Program-made: the position numbers and the translations under genes | In this document: in pieces, positions 1-9,002 of the stretch | Numbering within the stretch: the stretch's first letter is position 1 | Layout: each line of letters begins with the position of its first letter | Notes under the pieces: generated by a model | The model's input: the letters and a program-made list of their open reading frames with translations, nothing else | What the model was told of the DNA's origin: nothing | Databases searched by the model: none | NCBI GenBank assembly: GCA_016717855.1 | Contig: JADKEV010000076.1 | Coordinates: 1-15,446 of the forward strand | DNA: 15,446 nt | Direction: 5' to 3' | Origin: Betaproteobacteria bacterium | Lineage (GTDB): Bacteria; Pseudomonadota; Gammaproteobacteria; Burkholderiales; Casimicrobiaceae

Positions 1-579
1 GGTGGAGGCGGCGTTCGCGCAGGTGGTCCGGCGCTTCGGCCGCATCGATGCGCTGGTCAACAATGCCGGCATCGCGGTGTTCAAGCCCATACTCGAGACC
101 AGCAGCGAAGAGTGGTCGCGGGTGCTGGCGGTGAATCTCGACGGACCGTTCCTGTGCACGCCAGGCCGCGGCTGTATGATGCTGGGCCACGGCGAAGGGC
201 AGCGTCGTCAATATCGCGTCGATCTCCGGCCTGCGCGCGAGGCACGCTGCGCGTGGCGTACCAGGGACCAGCAAGGCCGGACTGATGCACCTGACCAAGC
301 AGCAGGCGGCGGAACTGGGCGTCGTGGGCATTCGCGTCAATGCGGTAGCGCCAGGCGCGGTGGACACGGCGATGGCCAAGGCCGTGCACTCGGCGGCCGT
401 CCGCGCCGACGACCACGACGCGATCCCCTGAACCGCTACGGCACCGAGGACGAGATCGCCGACGCCGTCGTGTTCCTGTGCGGCCCGCGGCCAGCTACAT
501 CAATGGGCAGACGATCGCTGTCGACGGCGGATTCGATGCGACGGGGATAGGGTTGCCCAGCCTGCGCGGGGGCGTTTGA
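1..579 (+). CDS. SDR family oxidoreductase, 5'-truncated and frameshifted
   Basis: Short-chain dehydrogenase/reductase: an NAD(P)-dependent cytoplasmic oxidoreductase whose substrate cannot be told from sequence. The window starts inside the gene, so the N-terminal TGxxxGIG nucleotide-binding loop is missing. Visible in order: RIDALVNNAGIAVF (core NNAG), LAVNLDGPF, NIASISG with the catalytic Ser (around 210-230), the YxxxK site read as AY then TSKAG (around 255-290), IRVNAVAPGAVDT (around 330-370), RYGTEDEIADAVVFLCGP (around 435-485) and the typical C-terminus INGQTIAVDGGFDATG, ending at TGA 577-579. These pieces fall in different frames, with shifts near 170, 200, 245-270, 430 and 490. The family call is firm; the intact protein cannot be read from this sequence. 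Confidence 0.88.
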
Positions 580-870
580 CCGGGCACCTTACCCCACTGC
601 ACCGCCGACGCAGTCGCGAAGCCGGCGCCGCTGAGCAAGCTCCGGCGGCGGGGTTGCCGCGCCGTGGTCAACCGAATCGTCCGGATCCCTCTGAGTGGTG
701 GGTGCGACGCAGGCCGGCCGGGCGCCGGGCCGCTGTCGACTCGACGCCGGACTGTAGGGGAATCACCGATGCGCGTCAAACAGGTGGAATCCGTTTGCGG
801 ACTGCGCTGAACTGGTGACGGACGCGCGCCCGAATCACTTCATGCAATTTCCTTCCGGAGCAGAACACCC
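580..870. other. intergenic region with no recognised gene
   Basis: About 290 bases between the SDR stop and the start of the exported DUF5648 protein. Open frames here are short, Arg/Pro-rich and lack a family signature. The only functional element I can point to is a GGAG at 857-860, ten bases before the ATG at 871. No terminator-like hairpin with a T-run is apparent. Confidence 0.5.
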
Positions 871-2313
871 ATGAAACGCTACAGCCGATTGTTGCTCATC
901 CCCGCGCTGGCGCTGCACCAGCGCCCTCGCTAACTCACAGGGACGATCACCGTCAGCGCAACTTCAGCGTGCCGCCGAAGCGCCGGGCCTGGTCCGATGT
1001 GAACGCGGGCTGTCCCGCGGGCTACGTCGCGCTCTCGGGTGGGTTGGACAACCTGAACCCGGCCAATCTCGAGATCACCGCGTCGGCGCCCACGTTCGGC
1101 GGATCGGTGCTGCTGGCGCAAGCCGATGGCGTCCGCGCGGCGCCGGATGGGTGGTACGCCAGCGTGATCAATCACAGCAGCGGCAACCGGGTGGTCATGG
1201 TCACGGTGATCTGCTCGCCGGTATCGGGCGTGGTCGCCGCCATCGGCTCGGTTGCCGTCACCGCCGGCACTGCTGCGGGCGCCGGTTCCGGCCTGCTCGC
1301 GGTTTTGTGCCCGAACGGCCAGGTGGCACTCGGCGGCGGCGTCGACGTCAGCCGGCCGCAGGCGATGAAAATGATCTCCTCATCGCCCTACTTCGGCGGC
1401 GCCAGTCCGTATCTGGCCAACCGGACGCCGGGCACGAACCCGGCGGGGACCGGCTGGGCCGGCGTCACCAGCAACCAGGGCCTGGTCGCCGAGACGCTGA
1501 AGGTCGCTGCGATCTGCGCCGCTATCACGGGCGTGACGACGGTGGTGTCGAGCCCGGTCGCGATCGCCCCGCCAGGCGGACGGCGTCGCGCTCATCTGCC
1601 CGGCGGCAGCATCGCGACGGGCGGCGGGCTGGACAGCACCGACCTGCGCATTGGTCGCGACCATCAACACGCCGGTCTACAGCGGCTACGCCTATCCCCG
1701 CGGACCGCAGTCCGGCGACGCTATCCGGCGCCGGCGGGTAGTTCGCCGACGCTTTCAGCTACTTCACGGCGGGCAACAGTAATCTCCCCACCGTTGGGCT
1801 GGTCTGCGTGCCGGTCGCGGCGGCGCCGGCGGGGACCCTCGTCATCGTCTACGAGTTCTACAACACCAACCTGAAGCACTACTTCCGGACCTCCAGCGCC
1901 GCCGAAGCGACCGGCATCGACAACGGCTCCGCCGGGCAGGGCTGGGTGCGCACCGGCGACAATTTCACCGCCTACACGCCGGGAATCGCCGCGCCCGGCA
2001 ACGACGTGTGCCGCTTCTACACCTTTGGCGCGAACTCGCACTTCTACACCGCGTTCGCCGACGAGTGCCCGGATTGAAGTCGCCAAGCTCGGGCTGGGTC
2101 TACGAAGGGTTGTCGTTCCGGATCCAGCTGCCGTCGGTGTCGAACTGCCCGGTGGACACGGTCCCGGTCTATCGTCTGTACAACGACCGCTTCGCGTTCA
2201 ACGATTCGAACCACCGCTTCACGTCCATCTTTGCCAACGTGGCCGTGCTGCAGGCGGAGGGCTGGAAATACGAAGGCATCGCGTTCTGCGCGTTGAATTA
2301 CTCGGGGGGATGA
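871..2313 (+). CDS. exported protein with three ~98-aa repeats and C-terminal DUF5648 region, frameshifted
   Basis: Unknown function, predicted to be exported. The ATG at 871 follows GGAG at 857-860 and opens a signal peptide, MKRYSRLLLIPALAL, continuing after a frameshift near 915 as TSALANSQ (ALA cleavage-type motif). Three repeats follow, starting with CPAGYVALSGG (1011), CPNGQVALGGG (1308) and CPGGSIATGGG or CPAGSIATGGG, depending on where the indel falls (1597). Each has a second Cys about 65-70 residues later (VTVICSP, VAAICAA, GLVCVP). From about 1845 the C-terminus carries DUF5648-type motifs: YEFYNTNLKHYFRTSSAAEA, CRFYTFGANSHFYT, GWVYEGLSF, VYRLYNDRFAFNDSNHRFT and GWKYEGIAFCAL. Frames change near 915, 1575, 1665, 1740-1800 and 2076. 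Motif assignment is confident; role is not. It overlaps the convergent amidase reading frame by 16 bases. Confidence 0.85.
1011..1830 (+). repeat. three tandem ~98-residue protein repeats
   Basis: Repeat units begin at Cys codons 1011, 1308 and 1597, spacings of 297 and 289 bases (the shorter one contains indels). Shared pattern: CPxGxxAxGGGxD, then a stretch ending PxFGG or PVYSG, then a Gly/Trp-rich segment, then V-x-x-I-C or V-C. The two Cys per unit suggest one disulfide per repeat in an exported protein; that is inference. I do not recognise a named family for the unit. Confidence 0.7.
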
Positions 2314-3874
2314 AGGCTTCCCCTTCGGCTTTGCCAGCTCCTGATATCTCCTCTCCCTCCCTCGAGGGAGAGGGCGAGCGTGCGTCGGCCCGGGGCCCTC
2401 CCTCTCCCCGTGCGGTTCCGCATCTCCGGATTGACGGTTCGCGGATACGCCGGCGCGCGGCGCTGCCGGCTGGCCTGCTCGTACGCGTAGGCGAGACGTA
2501 TCAATGTGGGTTCGCTCCAGGCGCCGCCGACAAACGAAATGCCCGCGGGCAGCCCGCGCACGAAGCCGGCCGGCACCGTGATGTGCGGATAGCCGGCCAC
2601 CGCCGCGGGTTGCGTGAATCCGCCGCCGCTCGCATCCCCCTTGATGAAGTCGGTGAGCCAGGCCGGACCGGTGGTTGGCGCGACGAGCGCGTCGAGCCGG
2701 TGCTCCCGCAACGCCTGGTCGATGCCCTCGGCGCGCGCGTAGCGGTGGTTGTTCGCCAGCGCGTCGAGATACTCCTTGCTGTCCAGCCCGCCCTTGGCCT
2801 GCGCGCGCAGGTGAGCAGCACGTCGAGCTCGCTCTGCCCGTACCTGCCCGCGTTGGGCAGCTCCACCGGATCGATCAGGGTCGCGCCCCGGGCCTTGAGC
2901 ACTTCGAGCGCCGCTTCCACGACCGCCGAGGCGAGGTCGTTGCGGCCGCCGAAATTCGCGCGCACGACGCCGATGCGCGCGCCGCGCAGGCCGTCGGCGT
3001 CGAGATAGCGTGTGTAGTCGACCGCCCGGGCCGCCGCCTCGCGCGTGGCGTCGTCGCGCGGGTCGCTGCCGGCCAGCGCGCCCAGCAGCGCGGCGGCATC
3101 GGCCACCGTCCGCGCCATCGGGCCGGCGGTATCCTGCGAGTGCGCGATCGGGACGATGCCGTTGCGACTGATCAATCCCACTGTGGGCTTGATGCCGACC
3201 AGCCCGTTGATCGCCGCCGGCGAAGTGATCGAGCCATCGGTTTCGGTCCCGACCGCGCAGGCCGCCAGGTTCGCGGCGACCGCGGCCGCCGACCCGGAGC
3301 TCGAGCCGCTGGTGTTGCGGTCGAGCGCGTACGGATTGCGGGTGAGGCCGCCGCGCGCGCTCCACCCGGAAGTCGAGCGCGTCGAGCGGAAATTCGCCCA
3401 TTCGCTCAGGTTGGTCTTGCCCAGGATGATCGCGCCGGCCGCGCGCAGCCGGCTCGCGACGAACGCGTCGCGCGGCGGCTTCACGCCAAGGAGCGCCAGC
3501 GATCCCGCCGTCGTCTGCATCCCGTCCGCGGTCGCGATGTTGTCCTTGATGAGCACCGGGATGCCGTGCAGCGGTCCGCGCGGACCGCTGGCCTTTCGTT
3601 CGCGGTCGAGTTCCGCGGCGATGGCGAGCGCATCCGGATTGAGCTCGATGATCGCGTTCAGCCGCGGCCCCGCGCGGTCGATGGCGCGGATCCGCGCGAG
3701 GTAGGCCCGGACCAGGGCGCGGGCCGTCAGCGTGCCCGCCTGCATCGCCGCCTGCAGTTCGGCGACGCCGGCTTCGACGACCATGAAATCGGACTTGCGT
3801 GCCGCCATCGCCACCCCTCCCGTCATTGCGCCAGCGCCGAGCAGGCCGATGCGGATGAAATCCCTGCGCTTCAT
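2298..3874 (-). CDS. Tat-exported amidase signature (AS) family protein, frameshifted
   Basis: Amide hydrolase of the amidase-signature family (Ser-cisSer-Lys triad); the substrate is not predictable. The ATG at 3874 gives MKRRDFIRIGLLGAGAMTGG, a twin-arginine signal, so the enzyme is probably periplasmic. Catalytic elements: GIPVLIKDNIATADG (Lys), then the Gly/Ser loop NTSGSSSGSAAAVAANLAA, and GTETDGSITSPAAINGLVG carrying the two serines. LVGIKPTVGLISRNGIVPIA and DTAGPMARTVADAA are also family-typical. A frameshift near 2805-2825 separates ELDVLLT from LRAQAKGGLDSKEYLDAL; the C-terminal VAPTTGPAW, AGYPHITVPAGF and GISFVGGAWSEPTLIRLAYA follow. After PAYPRTVNPEM (about 2430) the frame runs through a hairpin repeat to TAA at 2298. 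The true stop probably lies nearer 2420-2440, lost by an indel. The next gene (GST) diverges from it. Confidence 0.93.
2351..2406. terminator. palindrome/hairpin between convergent genes
   Basis: A perfect 14-base palindrome CTCCCTCGAGGGAG lies at 2357-2370. GGGAGAGGG (2366-2374) can also pair with CCCTCTCCC (2398-2406), a 9-bp stem. The location, just past the stop of the + strand gene and inside the implausible tail of the amidase frame, fits a bidirectional terminator or an intergenic REP-like repeat. There is no T-run, so the terminator role is tentative. Confidence 0.45.
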
Positions 3875-3990
3875 GCGCTGCGCTCCCGTTGTCGCCGGCC
3901 ATTTCCATTGCGGTTCGTGCCGGCGGGGCGCACTCGCCGGCGCCGTCAGCGGCGACGCCCCGGCCCGCGTGCGGCCGCGGTGTCGTGCTG

Positions 3991-3996
3991 TACACT
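3991..3996 (+). promoter_or_regulatory. possible -10 box for the GST gene
   Basis: TACACT lies 28 bases before the GST start codon in the 149-base divergent region between amidase and GST. No convincing TTGACA-like -35 is visible at the expected spacing, so this is a weak call based on one hexamer and location. Confidence 0.25.
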
Positions 3997-4023
3997 GCCC
4001 GCTCCCCATCCCCACACGAAGCC

Positions 4024-4676
4024 ATGTACCAACTCTACTACTTTCCCGGCAATGCCAATCTGATTCCGCACATGGTGCTCGAGGAGATCGGCGCCCCCTA
4101 TGAGCTGGTGCCCGTCGACCGCGCGAACAATGCGCAAAAGAGCCCGGCGTACCTGAAGCTCAACCCGACCGGGCGCATCCCGGTGCTGATCGATGGCGAT
4201 CTCGTATTGTTCGAGACGGCCGCAATCTGCCTGCACCTGGCCGACCGGCATCCGGAAGCCAGGCTCGCGCCCCGCGGTAGGCACGCCCGAACGCGCGGAG
4301 TTCTACAAATGGCTGGTGTACCTGACCAACACCGTGCAGGCCGAACTGCTGCTGTATTTCTACCCCGACCGGTTGACCGACGATGCGGCAGCCGCCGCGC
4401 AGGTCAAGAAGCACGCCGAAGCGCGCATCAGCGGCGAGGACGGAATGCTGGACATACTCGAGGCGCAGCTGGCGAAAGCGGCGGCCCCTGGCCTACGGGG
4501 CGCGCACTACACCGCAGCTGACCCGTATCTGATGGTGATGGCGCGCTGGACCCCGCGGAATGGCGAACCCGGCGCGCAACCGCCCGCACCTGCAACGCTT
4601 CCTCGAAGCGATGGCCGCCCGTCCCGCCGTGCAGCGCGCGTTTGAGCAGGAAGGGCTGAAGCCGCCGTTGTACTAG
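4024..4676 (+). CDS. glutathione S-transferase family protein, frameshifted
   Basis: Cytoplasmic GST-fold protein (thioredoxin-like N domain, helical C domain), expected to conjugate or reduce glutathione-linked substrates. The ATG at 4024 gives MYQLYYFPGNANLIPHMVLE, then EEIGAPYELVPVDR. LKLNPTGRIPVLIDGD contains the cis-Pro, and FETAAICLHLADRHPEARL contains the E-T/S pair that binds the glutathione gamma-glutamyl group. The C-terminal domain shows AEFYKWLVYLTNTVQAELLL, HYTAADPYLMVMARWT, and RPHLQRFLEAMAARPAVQRA ending EGLKPPLY with TAG 4674-4676. Frames change near 4273, around 4490 and near 4555. The PG-x-C-S-L cysteine of beta-class GSTs is PGNANL here, so a beta-class thiol mechanism is not supported. 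Length, about 217 residues, is normal for the family. Confidence 0.93.
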
Positions 4677-4701
4677 CCGCCGCCAGCCTGTGGCTCTGAA
4701 G

Positions 4702-4847
4702 CCGTAGGATGGGTCGAGCGCAGCGACACCCATCTCGTTCCGCCGGACGGACTCCCATTTCCGGCACGGATCGCCACCCGTCGCGACACCCGCGCAGCGC
4801 GCTCCGAATTGCATGATGGGTGTCGCTGCGCTCGACCCATCCTACGG
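4702..4847. repeat. 146-bp element bounded by perfect 33-bp inverted repeats
   Basis: The left arm 4702-4734 begins CCGTAGGATGGGTCGAGCG. The right arm 4815-4847 is its exact reverse complement, ending CGACCCATCCTACGG. The arms enclose 80 bases with no gene. It sits between the GST stop (4676) and the convergent stop of the delta-60 gene (4874). The CGTAGGATGGGT...GCGCAGCG...ACCCATC core is a familiar dispersed intergenic repeat of proteobacterial genomes, often mis-called as ORFs containing WVERSDTHH; one such spurious frame is present here. It is either a MITE-like or REP-like element and may act as a bidirectional terminator. No target-site duplication is evident. Confidence 0.85.
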
Positions 4848-4873
4848 AATCTGGTGTCACATCTCCGGCGCGG

Positions 4874-6765
4874 TCACGGCGCCGCCGCGCAAAAGACCAC
4901 GCCCTCGCCCACCCATCCCTGCTGCTGCATCTGCTGGTACGTCGCAGCGCTGGTCGTGTAGCGATGGTTGCTGTCGTTCTGCGCATAGCGATTGTTGTAG
5001 ACGCGATAGACCGGCGCCAGCCCGCCCGGGCACGCGTTGCCGGTCGGGGTGGCCAGGGGTGGATAGGCGTAGAACGCGTAGTTCTCGAACGTCCAGCCCG
5101 GATCCTGGCGGACTAAATCGCACTCTGGCATGTCGACGGTGTAGAAGTGCGAGTTGGGCCCCTGCCCCGGCGTGCCGTAGAAGCGACACAGTGTTCGCGC
5201 CAGCTGCGGCACGCCGTTCAGCGTCCCGGCGGCGACGGGCTGCCACGCGCGGAAGTTCCCTCCGGTGCGCTGCCATCCGGGCCCCGCCGCGCCCGCGTCG
5301 ATGCCGGCGGCCTCGGCGGCGCTGGCGGTGATGAAGTAGTGCTGCAGGTTGACGTTGTAGAACTCGATCACCGGGACGCTCTCCGGCCGCTCGCCCCTTG
5401 TCGCGCTCGATCAGGGCGCCCGCATTCAGGTCCGGGCAGCGTCGTCGCACTGATCAGGTACCAGCGATCCTCGAGTCGCGCAGAAGCCCCAGCCGATCCG
5501 GGCCGAACGGGCCGCGCGCGATGCCGCCAGCGCCGAACGTCGCATCGGGCTGGCCGTCCCGCGTGACCTTGAGCAGCGTCGGACGATACTGCTGCGCGCT
5601 GCCCGCGGGCGGCACCGGATACTCGTAGCCGGCCGCGACAAACCCGCCATCCCGGGCGAACGTGAAATCGGCGTAGCCGTAGAAATCGGCCACCGGGACG
5701 AACCACTTGCCGCCATCGCCGTAGGATGGATCGAGCATGCCGTTCGCGAAGTAGCGGGCGGCGATGAAGCCCGACTCGTAGGCGCCAGCGGCCGTGTCGT
5801 GGTCTGGATGCCGCGCCCGACCGCGAGCAGCTTGCCGCCGGGCAGCACGACCATCGACTGCAGCGAGACGTTGATGCCGAAGTTCGTGCGCAATTGCCCC
5901 TGGTTGAACGCCGTGTCATGCGTGCCGTCCGGGAACAGCCGCTCGATGCAGAAGCCGGGGTTCACCGAGGAATCGGCATAGAACACGCTGTCGTCGCCGC
6001 CGACGACGATGCCGCCGTCCGGCTGCACCGCCAGCGCATAGCCGAAGGCCTCGCAGCGCGACGCGACGCTCTGGCCGCCATTGAAACCCGGATCGCAGGT
6101 CACCGTCGGCATTGAAGCGCGCCAGGTTCCAGTTGAAGATCCGGGCGCGGGCGACGCCGGTCGTCCCCGAGCAGCAGCAGCTTGCCGTCCGGCTGCACGG
6201 CCACCGCGTAGGCGCCGTAGAAGTCGGTCGCTTCGGTGTAGCCCTTGCCGGCCAGCGTGGCGTCGAGTGCCCCGTCGGTGCGCAGCCGGACGACGGCGCT
6301 GACCAGCGGCGCCACCTGGCCCGCGCTGTTGAAGCAGCCGCCGAACGGAATGTTGGTGCAGGGCTCCTGCGCGGACACCGCGAGCAAGCACGATCCTGCC
6401 CTGGCATCCAGCGTGATCATGTTGATCGCGTCCCGGCCGCAGACCGAAAAGCGCGACTCGCCGCTGGTCCCGAAGCCCGCATCGACCGAGCCGTCGGTGT
6501 TGAAGCGGCGCGCGAACAGTTCCGCGCCGGGCTGGGTGTTGACCGGGGTCGGACGCGCGCCGGTGACGACCAGCTTGCCGTCGGCCTGCACGACGGAGCG
6601 CCCGATCTGCGCGTCGGCTGGCCGGTGCCGAACGTGACGCGGCCCTACTGCGCCATAGCCCGGATCCGGATCGAATGGCGCGGCGCCGGCCAGCTCCATG
6701 GCGGCGAACAACAGCATTCCCCACGCGCGCACGCCACTCGCGCGGCCGAGTTCCTCCCTCTTCAC
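4874..6765 (-). CDS. exported delta-60 repeat protein with C-terminal DUF5648 region, frameshifted
   Basis: Unknown function, predicted to be exported. GTG at 6765 (MKREELGRASGVRAWGM then LLFAAMELAGAAPF, a signal peptide) follows GGGGGA with about six bases of spacing. The N-terminal two thirds carries delta-60 (DUF5122) beta-propeller-like repeats: IGRSVVQADGKLVVTGARP, RRFNTDGSVDAGFGTSG, AYAVAVQPDGKLLLLGDD, ALAVQPDGGIVVGGDD, LQSMVVLPGGKLLAVGRG, MLDPSYGDGGKW and VTRDGQPDATFGAGGIARG. The last about 165 residues are DUF5648-type: IEFYNVNLQHYFITASAAEA, CRFYGTPGQGPNSHFYTVDM, GWTFENYAFYAY, VYRVYNNRYAQNDSNHRYTT and GWVGEGVVFCA, stop TGA at 4874-4876. Frame changes occur near 6630, 6160, 6110, 5800, 5450 and 5390. 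The tail is clearly related to that of the + strand gene ending at 2313. Confidence 0.87.
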
Positions 6766-6963
6766 GAGATGTCCCCCATCGGTGGGTTCAAGATCACGTC
6801 GCCGTCCCGGACGCAGTAACGGGAAAGTCTTACCCAAACACTGCCCGGTTCGTCATACCGCGAATCGGGGATACACGCGGCATCGACGCGACGACGCCGG
6901 AACCGCGGGCCGGCGCAATGCCCGCGGGATGCCAGCGGGAAGCGAGTCTGAGCGCCAGTCGTG

Positions 6964-8516
6964 TCATGCCGCCGGAAGTCGACAGCCGCCGAAGCGGTCA
7001 TGCCCCAACGGCGTGTGGTAAAGGCCGATGGTACCGCGCGTCTGGACCGATCTGCCGATTTCAATCCGACGCGTCGCGCCCGCGTGGCTGCCGCGAGCAG
7101 GACCGCATTAACGCCGGTGATCCGCCAGGTGAGGACTGCATCCGCCTTTCGCGATGTTGTCGTTACCTTCGTTGCCCGCGGCGCCATTTGCGGCTGACGG
7201 CTGCTCGCGCGCCGCGAGGTCGATCGCATGCTGTCGCCGACGATCAACCGCAATGCCAGCATCGCTTGCGGCGCCACGCCGTAGTGATGAGTCGCGCTCG
7301 TCGGTGCCGTACAGCACCGTGCCGAACCGCCGCGCTCCCCAACACCCACCATGCCGGTGCCCTGAAGGGCCACCGACTCGGTAAGCCACACCTGCCCGAC
7401 CGTGCCGAGCGAGAACGCCGTGCTCGACATCCCGAACATCTGCGGCGCCAGATAGTCGTAGCGCCCGAACAGGCCCGCGATGCCGCGATCGCTGGCGCCG
7501 ATCGCGTAGTCGCGGCCAAGCAGCATTCCGCCGGTCATGATGTTCTCGACGCCGTTGCCGCTGGCGAGCGTGGTGGGGACAATGATGACTCGAACGCGGC
7601 CGCTTATTGCGTGTGAGTCGGACTTGCCCGGCAGCCCGTAATTTTTCTCAAACTCCGCGACCGCTTCGTTGCGCTCCAGCTTGGTGGACAGTCCTGCGCA
7701 TTCTGCACCGTGCCGCTGAAGCCCAGGGGGCCGTTCCAGCCCCGGCTGCCGTGAAACCGGGTCGCGACTCGGAAACACGGTCTTGAAGACTTAGCTGCGA
7801 AGGCCCGCCGGTTGATACCCGTCGACGGCGAAGGATCGCGGCGGCCGCCAGCGCTCGTGCCAGAACTTCCGGCGGCCGTCGTCGCGCCCTCGCGACTGAA
7901 CTCGCCATCCGGAACATCGCCTCGCCGAGGAACGTCCCGGCGATGCCGCTGGCGATCTGGTCGTTGCGCGAGGGCGGCATCTGTTCTCCCATACGACTTC
8001 CCAGAAGGCGCTGTTAGCGAACGTGCGTAGGGCTTCCCAGGTGGTTGAGACCCGCCCACGGGCCCGCGAAGCCGTGATACATCGATCCCTGGTACGGGTG
8101 CAAGAACGGTTTGACGCTGGTGGGTCGTTGTCGACGACCCAGCGGCTGCGAGCGTTGCGCCGGATCGATGACGCGGTGACGTCGTAGTCGCCGGGACCCT
8201 CGCGGTAGCGGTTGAATCGGTTAACCAGCACATCGAACGCGACGATCTCCACGGGAGGAATCGCGTAACTCTTGCGCGCGTCGATCGCGGCGGAGAGATC
8301 GAGCTTCGCCGCCGCCGGGCGCTTGGTCACCAGCGTCGTCGGCTGCGGTCGGACGTTCAACGTCCGCGTTCATCGCTCGTCGCCTCGGGCGCCACCGCCC
8401 GCCCGCTGCCGTCGCGCCCAGCATGCAGGCGAGCAGGAAGTGTGCGAGTCCGGAAAACGCGCGCAGCCGGGCGCCGGGACGCGCGGCCGGTCGGGACAAT
8501 TGGTGGCTGGGGTCAT
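6964..8516 (-). CDS. DUF3943 domain, outer-membrane beta-barrel-type protein, frameshifted
   Basis: Probable exported outer-membrane protein of unknown function. A hydrophobic stretch, AFSGLAHFLLACMLGATAAG (about 8400-8460), looks like the signal peptide; the ATG at 8516 needs a frameshift to reach it. The DUF3943 core is recognisable across frames: IVAFDVLVNRFNRYREG, WVVDNDPP, FLHPYQGSMYHGFA, NSAFWEV, then MPPSRNDQIASGIAGTFLGE and AMFRMAS. The C-terminal barrel-like part is long and clean: FEKNYGLPGKSDSHA, GVENIMTGGMLLGRDYAIGA, IAGLFGRYDYLAPQMFGMSS, TAFSLGTVGQVWLTESVALQ and GTGMVGVG, then GTIGLYHTPLGHDRFG near the end. TGA at 6964-6966 closes the frame of that last motif. At least six frame changes occur, so the exact N- and C-termini are uncertain. 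The family assignment rests on several ordered motifs. Confidence 0.78.
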
Positions 8517-9002
8517 GACAGAGGTTTCCGGAGAGGCGACGGTGAGGCTATCGCCACTTCGCTGTGCGTATGTACTCCAGCAGCGCCCTTTACTGTACAG
8601 ATTAGGTCAGATATCACCGATGGGTTGTCGCTGCGCTCCACCCACGGTTGATTTGGGGGTGTCGCTGCGCTCCACCCGATCTGATGAATGTCGCTGCACG
8701 CTCACCCCATCCTGACGCCACGACCAATGATTGACCGCCGGTGGGGCGTGGTCAACCGGTTCTTGATACAACGGGCGAGTCCACAATCCGCGGGCTGCCG
8801 CATCTTCATCTTTACGCAACGCCCCTGGCGGGATGGTATCGGCCGCAGTTGGCGCCCACGTCGAAAACCGGGAGGACAGATGGGACGACGGGATTCCAGA
8901 CAAGGTCAGATCAGATCCCATACGGAGAAAGCCGGACCCGCGGCCGATGCGGCGCGGGTTTCCGCAGATTCCACGGGCGCGCGTCAGCCCGTCGGCGCGC
9001 GA
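8517..9002. other. 486-base region without a recognised gene; holds degenerate repeat copies
   Basis: This lies between the DUF3943 gene start and the DsrE-like gene stop. Open frames on both strands are Arg/Pro/Ser-rich with no family motif and no consistent GC3 signal. 8619-8717 holds three degenerate copies of the hairpin-element arm (separate entry). Nothing else was recognised. Confidence 0.5.
8619..8717. repeat. three degenerate direct copies of the 4815-4847 repeat arm
   Basis: Copy 1 is 8619-8647 (GATGGGTTGTCGCTGCGCTC, continuing CACCCACGG). Copy 2 is 8655-8677 (GGGGGTGTCGCTGCGCTCC then ACCC). Copy 3 is 8683-8717, keeping TGTCGCTGC and the tail CCCCATCCTGACG. All three have the same orientation as the right arm of the 4702-4847 element, at intervals of about 30-36 bases, and there is no matching opposite arm. 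This looks like a decayed or rearranged relic of the same repeat family. Confidence 0.7.

Noticed and set aside
969..1874. ATG-like internal start at 969 for the DUF5648 protein
   Set aside because: A better start is at 871, with a GGAG and a signal peptide, reached through one indel. The 969 start would remove the export signal.
2675..4063. Long + strand open frame (462 codons) across the amidase region
   Set aside because: It is antisense to a clearly identified amidase, is Arg/Ala-rich without motifs, and is a typical shadow frame in high-GC DNA.
4507..4986. Small protein containing GWVERSDTHH
   Set aside because: It is a translation of the inverted-repeat element arm, a well-known source of spurious ORFs.
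8619..8717. Possible CRISPR-like array
   Set aside because: There are only three degenerate copies, with about 7-13 bases between the conserved cores. Spacers are too short, there are no cas genes, and the units match a dispersed intergenic repeat.
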